A stretch of DNA of 64,000 nt, taken from an uncultured Nitrospira sp. GTDB taxonomy: Bacteria > Nitrospirota > Nitrospiria > Nitrospirales > Nitrospiraceae. This document shows, piece after piece, positions 61,839 to 64,000 of this stretch. The notes beneath the pieces are model-generated. The model made no database searches, was not told where the DNA came from, and saw only the letters and a list, made by a program, of their open reading frames with translations. The position numbers and the translations under genes are program-made. Position 1 is the first letter of the stretch; every line of letters starts with the position of its first letter. The stretch is taken from positions 1 through 64,000 of the forward strand of contig CABVSA010000001.1 of the NCBI GenBank assembly GCA_902500805.1, read 5' to 3'.

Positions 61839-63608
61839 TCAGTCTGTCGACTCGCCAACGATCCGGATATCGACGAAATGTACATCCGACCGCTCTCTGC
61901 CGGTATAGGCATATCCGCCCGGAGGTGAGCTGGGGGCTGTGTCGACCGTGTTGGTCGTGCGGATCACACCGTACAATCTGCCGGACTTACCTCCCTTTTC
62001 AAGCTTGATGACGCCAACACCGGGGCAACTACCTTGCGCAGCATGGTTGGCTGTCACAGGTGCAGGTCCACGCAAGGCAACAAACAAATAGTCCCCATTC
62101 GGGCTTCGCGAAATCAGATCGGGAGCCGGATCGTTCAACGGCATCGAGGGATCATCTGTCACGCTAGCCGCCAAGCAGGGGCCAATACCTCGCCCTTCAC
62201 CGTTTTCAGACGTGAGGTCGTAGATCGCCACCGGTTTTGACTGTCCCCTCGTTTTGACCACCTCGACTTTATTCTGAATCCGATCTCCCGTATGCACGTA
62301 CTTTTCATCCACTGTGGCAACCACGCCGTGGGCATCACGGCGCGTGGTAGTGCCGGGGATCTGTCCTGTATCGTTAGAGGACACGCCGCTATGATCATGA
62401 TTCCCATTTGTCAGCGTGTTTGTTGGATCCTTGATCACAACGACGGGGGGCGGCTGGTTCTCGGAATTATGTCCAGGCGCAAAGGGAAAGGCCGCATGAG
62501 AAAGTGCGTATACGGCATACGTGGACTGAGACAGTCCTGCCGCACCAGCCGAAACACCTCCGTCCAGATGAATGAGCCCGTTGGCCTGGGTGCCGGCACA
62601 CCCGGCACCATTGATCACTTCGTTGCCATATTCAGCAACGATCGCCATTGGTGTTGTACTAGAATCGATCACGAGCAAGCCCCCACCGGCCAATGTCACA
62701 TACACCAAGGCATTGTTATTGGCTGGAATGGGGCAGAGAATGGCATTATTGGGACGCCCTCCGGAGGATCCATTGGGACCAGTTGTGCATCCGTTCTCTT
62801 TACAGAATCCGTTCGGCGTCAGATCACTGAAATCGGAGTTCCCAGCTTCAATGCTGCCGATCAGGGGATGCCCCACCGCATTGCTGCCAAGATAGACTCG
62901 TGGTGGCTCCACAACGGTCTGGCCTTTTCCGACTCCCAAACCGGCCTTCATGTTGTAGGTCAGAGCGATAATACGGCCAGTGGCATCCCGTGTGACATCG
63001 ATTCGTTCGACGATCCGTCCATCAAGGTTACACACAAGAATTGCTAATCCATCGTACCGCCAAAAGCTCATGTGATTCGTCCGCCCGGTGCCGGTCTGAG
63101 TCGCGCGAAACAACGCGACGGCTTCTTTCGTCTCAGCATCCATCACGCCGATCATCCCACCGCCTGGTGCAAAGAAACTCAAGAGGGCATACTTCTGTTG
63201 CGGATCAATGAAGGCGGAATGGAGCCGACCCGCCAACGGGCGTGCGTTTCCGGTGGCAGTGTTGAATTCGTTGTATTCGGAAAGCCCGGCAGGAAACACC
63301 ACGTTGGTGTCGCAAGGTGCCGCAGTGCCGGCGCAAGGCATCGGTGCAGCGGAGCGGCCACGATCTACCTGTTTCTCAATTGCCTTATTGTCCCAGATCC
63401 ACAGGAGACTGCCGTCAATGCCGAGCGCAGCTTTACCTGCCACGGTATTGGACTGGTCACTGGCCCACAATTCATACCTGATGTCACCATGAGAGCCACC
63501 GCGTCCACCTTTACCCGCCTCTGCCTGAGGAGAGACGAAGAGAACCCAGCCTAACAAGCCCGCCGCGGCTATTCCTCCAAACAGGCCTACAGGATTTTTT
63601 AGCATCAT
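61839..63608 (-). CDS. Secreted beta-propeller-like protein of unknown function
   Basis: 589 residues from ATG 63608, which has GGGAGGAAA before it; the signal peptide hydrophobic core is GLFGGIAAAGLLGWVLFV, with likely cleavage after AEA. The rest is beta-rich with phrases like IGVMDAETKEAVALFRA, GLLVIDSSTTPMAIVAEYG, HGVVATVDEKYVHTGDR and RSPNGDYLFVALRG, the style of YVTN/SMP30-type propellers. Four to five Cys pairs suggest disulfides. Substrate or partner unknown. It has 76-bp separation from the zinc-finger gene. Confidence 0.75.
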   Translation of the reverse strand: MMLKNPVGLFGGIAAAGLLGWVLFVSPQAEAGKGGRGGSHGDIRYELWASDQSNTVAGKAALGIDGSLLWIWDNKAIEKQVDRGRSAAPMPCAGTAAPCDTNVVFPAGLSEYNEFNTATGNARPLAGRLHSAFIDPQQKYALLSFFAPGGGMIGVMDAETKEAVALFRATQTGTGRTNHMSFWRYDGLAILVCNLDGRIVERIDVTRDATGRIIALTYNMKAGLGVGKGQTVVEPPRVYLGSNAVGHPLIGSIEAGNSDFSDLTPNGFCKENGCTTGPNGSSGGRPNNAILCPIPANNNALVYVTLAGGGLLVIDSSTTPMAIVAEYGNEVINGAGCAGTQANGLIHLDGGVSAGAAGLSQSTYAVYALSHAAFPFAPGHNSENQPPPVVVIKDPTNTLTNGNHDHSGVSSNDTGQIPGTTTRRDAHGVVATVDEKYVHTGDRIQNKVEVVKTRGQSKPVAIYDLTSENGEGRGIGPCLAASVTDDPSMPLNDPAPDLISRSPNGDYLFVALRGPAPVTANHAAQGSCPGVGVIKLEKGGKSGRLYGVIRTTNTVDTAPSSPPGGYAYTGRERSDVHFVDIRIVGESTD

Positions 63609-64000
63609 GGTTTCCTCCCGTTTGTTCGCCCTAGAGATTAGTCGTCGTGTTCTACCCACTCTCTGAATCCCTGAGAGGGACTAGCACAATGCAGACGCAT
63701 CAACAAACGTAGGGCAGCTTAGAATGAGTCACCTCTTTGCATGCGCCCCACCACTTTCTCCACCAGGCCAAGGACTTTCGGACGGATTCGAAGATTCATC
63801 ATTTCCTTTCCGTCGCTTATGTATGTAGGTGGCCAAACATATTGATCCGGATTCCTTCATCTTCCAACGATTCAGCGTCTCCGTCAAGACTCATTCGCCC
63901 CAATGGACGCTTGCACATTGCTCCTGTTTGACTCGTCCCCCATCGTTTGTTACTCTCCGCGCAACTAAACGGATCATCAGGAAAGTCGATCGTATGAACA
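63609..64000. other. Upstream region of the secreted protein gene
   Basis: About 390 bp to the window edge with no convincing gene. A short plus-strand frame (63737-63931) has no recognisable features. A weak TTGTTG-N17-TAGTCC on the minus strand near 63680-63710 could be a promoter but is far from consensus. Confidence 0.4.

Noticed and set aside
62292..63047. A 251-codon plus-strand frame inside the secreted protein gene
   Set aside because: Antisense shadow without ribosome binding site; the opposite strand has a signal peptide and a strong GGGAGGAAA start.
1..64000. CRISPR arrays, prophage, integrases or insertion sequences
   Set aside because: No regularly spaced direct repeats of 24-40 bp, no transposase or integrase motifs, and no tRNA-linked attachment repeats were seen.

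Overview
The window reads as one chromosomal segment of a Gram-negative, meso-diaminopimelate-type bacterium. The best fit is the genus Nitrospira (phylum Nitrospirota). This is inferred from overall protein character, the gene order around the division and cell wall (dcw) cluster, moderately high GC, and heptad-phased spacers between genes. No rRNA, tRNA, insertion sequence, prophage or CRISPR array was recognised, so the placement rests on proteins only.

Left part (0-13 kb): a thiopurine methyltransferase and a sterol-desaturase-family hydroxylase are followed by a leftward housekeeping block, pilC - pilS-like kinase - pilR-like sigma-54 regulator - ispE - prs - rplY - pth - ychF. Next come pgsA, divergent from a small conserved-looking protein, and a serine beta-lactamase-fold hydrolase. 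Several sigma-70-like promoters can be read here (pilC, prs, pgsA and the gene divergent from pgsA). prs has an unusually long leader.

Centre-left (13-34 kb): one long, tightly packed leftward dcw cluster runs rsmH-ftsL-ftsI-murE-murF-mraY-murD-ftsW-murG-murC-murB-ddl-ftsQ-ftsA-ftsZ-pgeF-yggS-proC-yggT-divIVA. It covers the soluble and lipid-linked steps of peptidoglycan precursor synthesis plus the core divisome. mraZ is not at the head of the cluster. Even so, a strong promoter followed by three 10-bp-spaced TGGG-type repeats, the MraZ operator pattern, lies immediately in front of rsmH.

Centre (34-49 kb): a secreted protein with 13-residue repeats; an Asp-box beta-propeller lipoprotein with yajQ and the peptide/pyruvate transporter cstA; four PilZ-domain proteins; and a six-gene leftward cluster. 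That cluster encodes a two-subunit phosphonopyruvate decarboxylase, a PhnW-like aminotransferase, a PntC/LicC-like cytidylyltransferase, a CDP-alcohol phosphotransferase with a degenerate nucleotidyltransferase domain, and a UPF0104-type flippase. Together they look like a pathway that makes 2-aminoethylphosphonate, activates it with CTP, attaches it to a lipid or polyol and moves the product across the membrane. The PEP mutase that would start the pathway is not in the window. This is the most interesting system found.

Right part (49-64 kb): a TetR regulator with a palindromic operator just before its start, followed by a membrane fusion protein and an RND pump; an SCP2 protein; an S-adenosylmethionine-decarboxylase-like protein; a DUF2914/FKBP/DUF1499 operon; and a leftward run of poorly known genes. 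The run includes a YajG-like lipoprotein, a small protein with a C4HC3 (PHD/RING-CH-like) zinc-finger pattern, and a 589-residue secreted protein.
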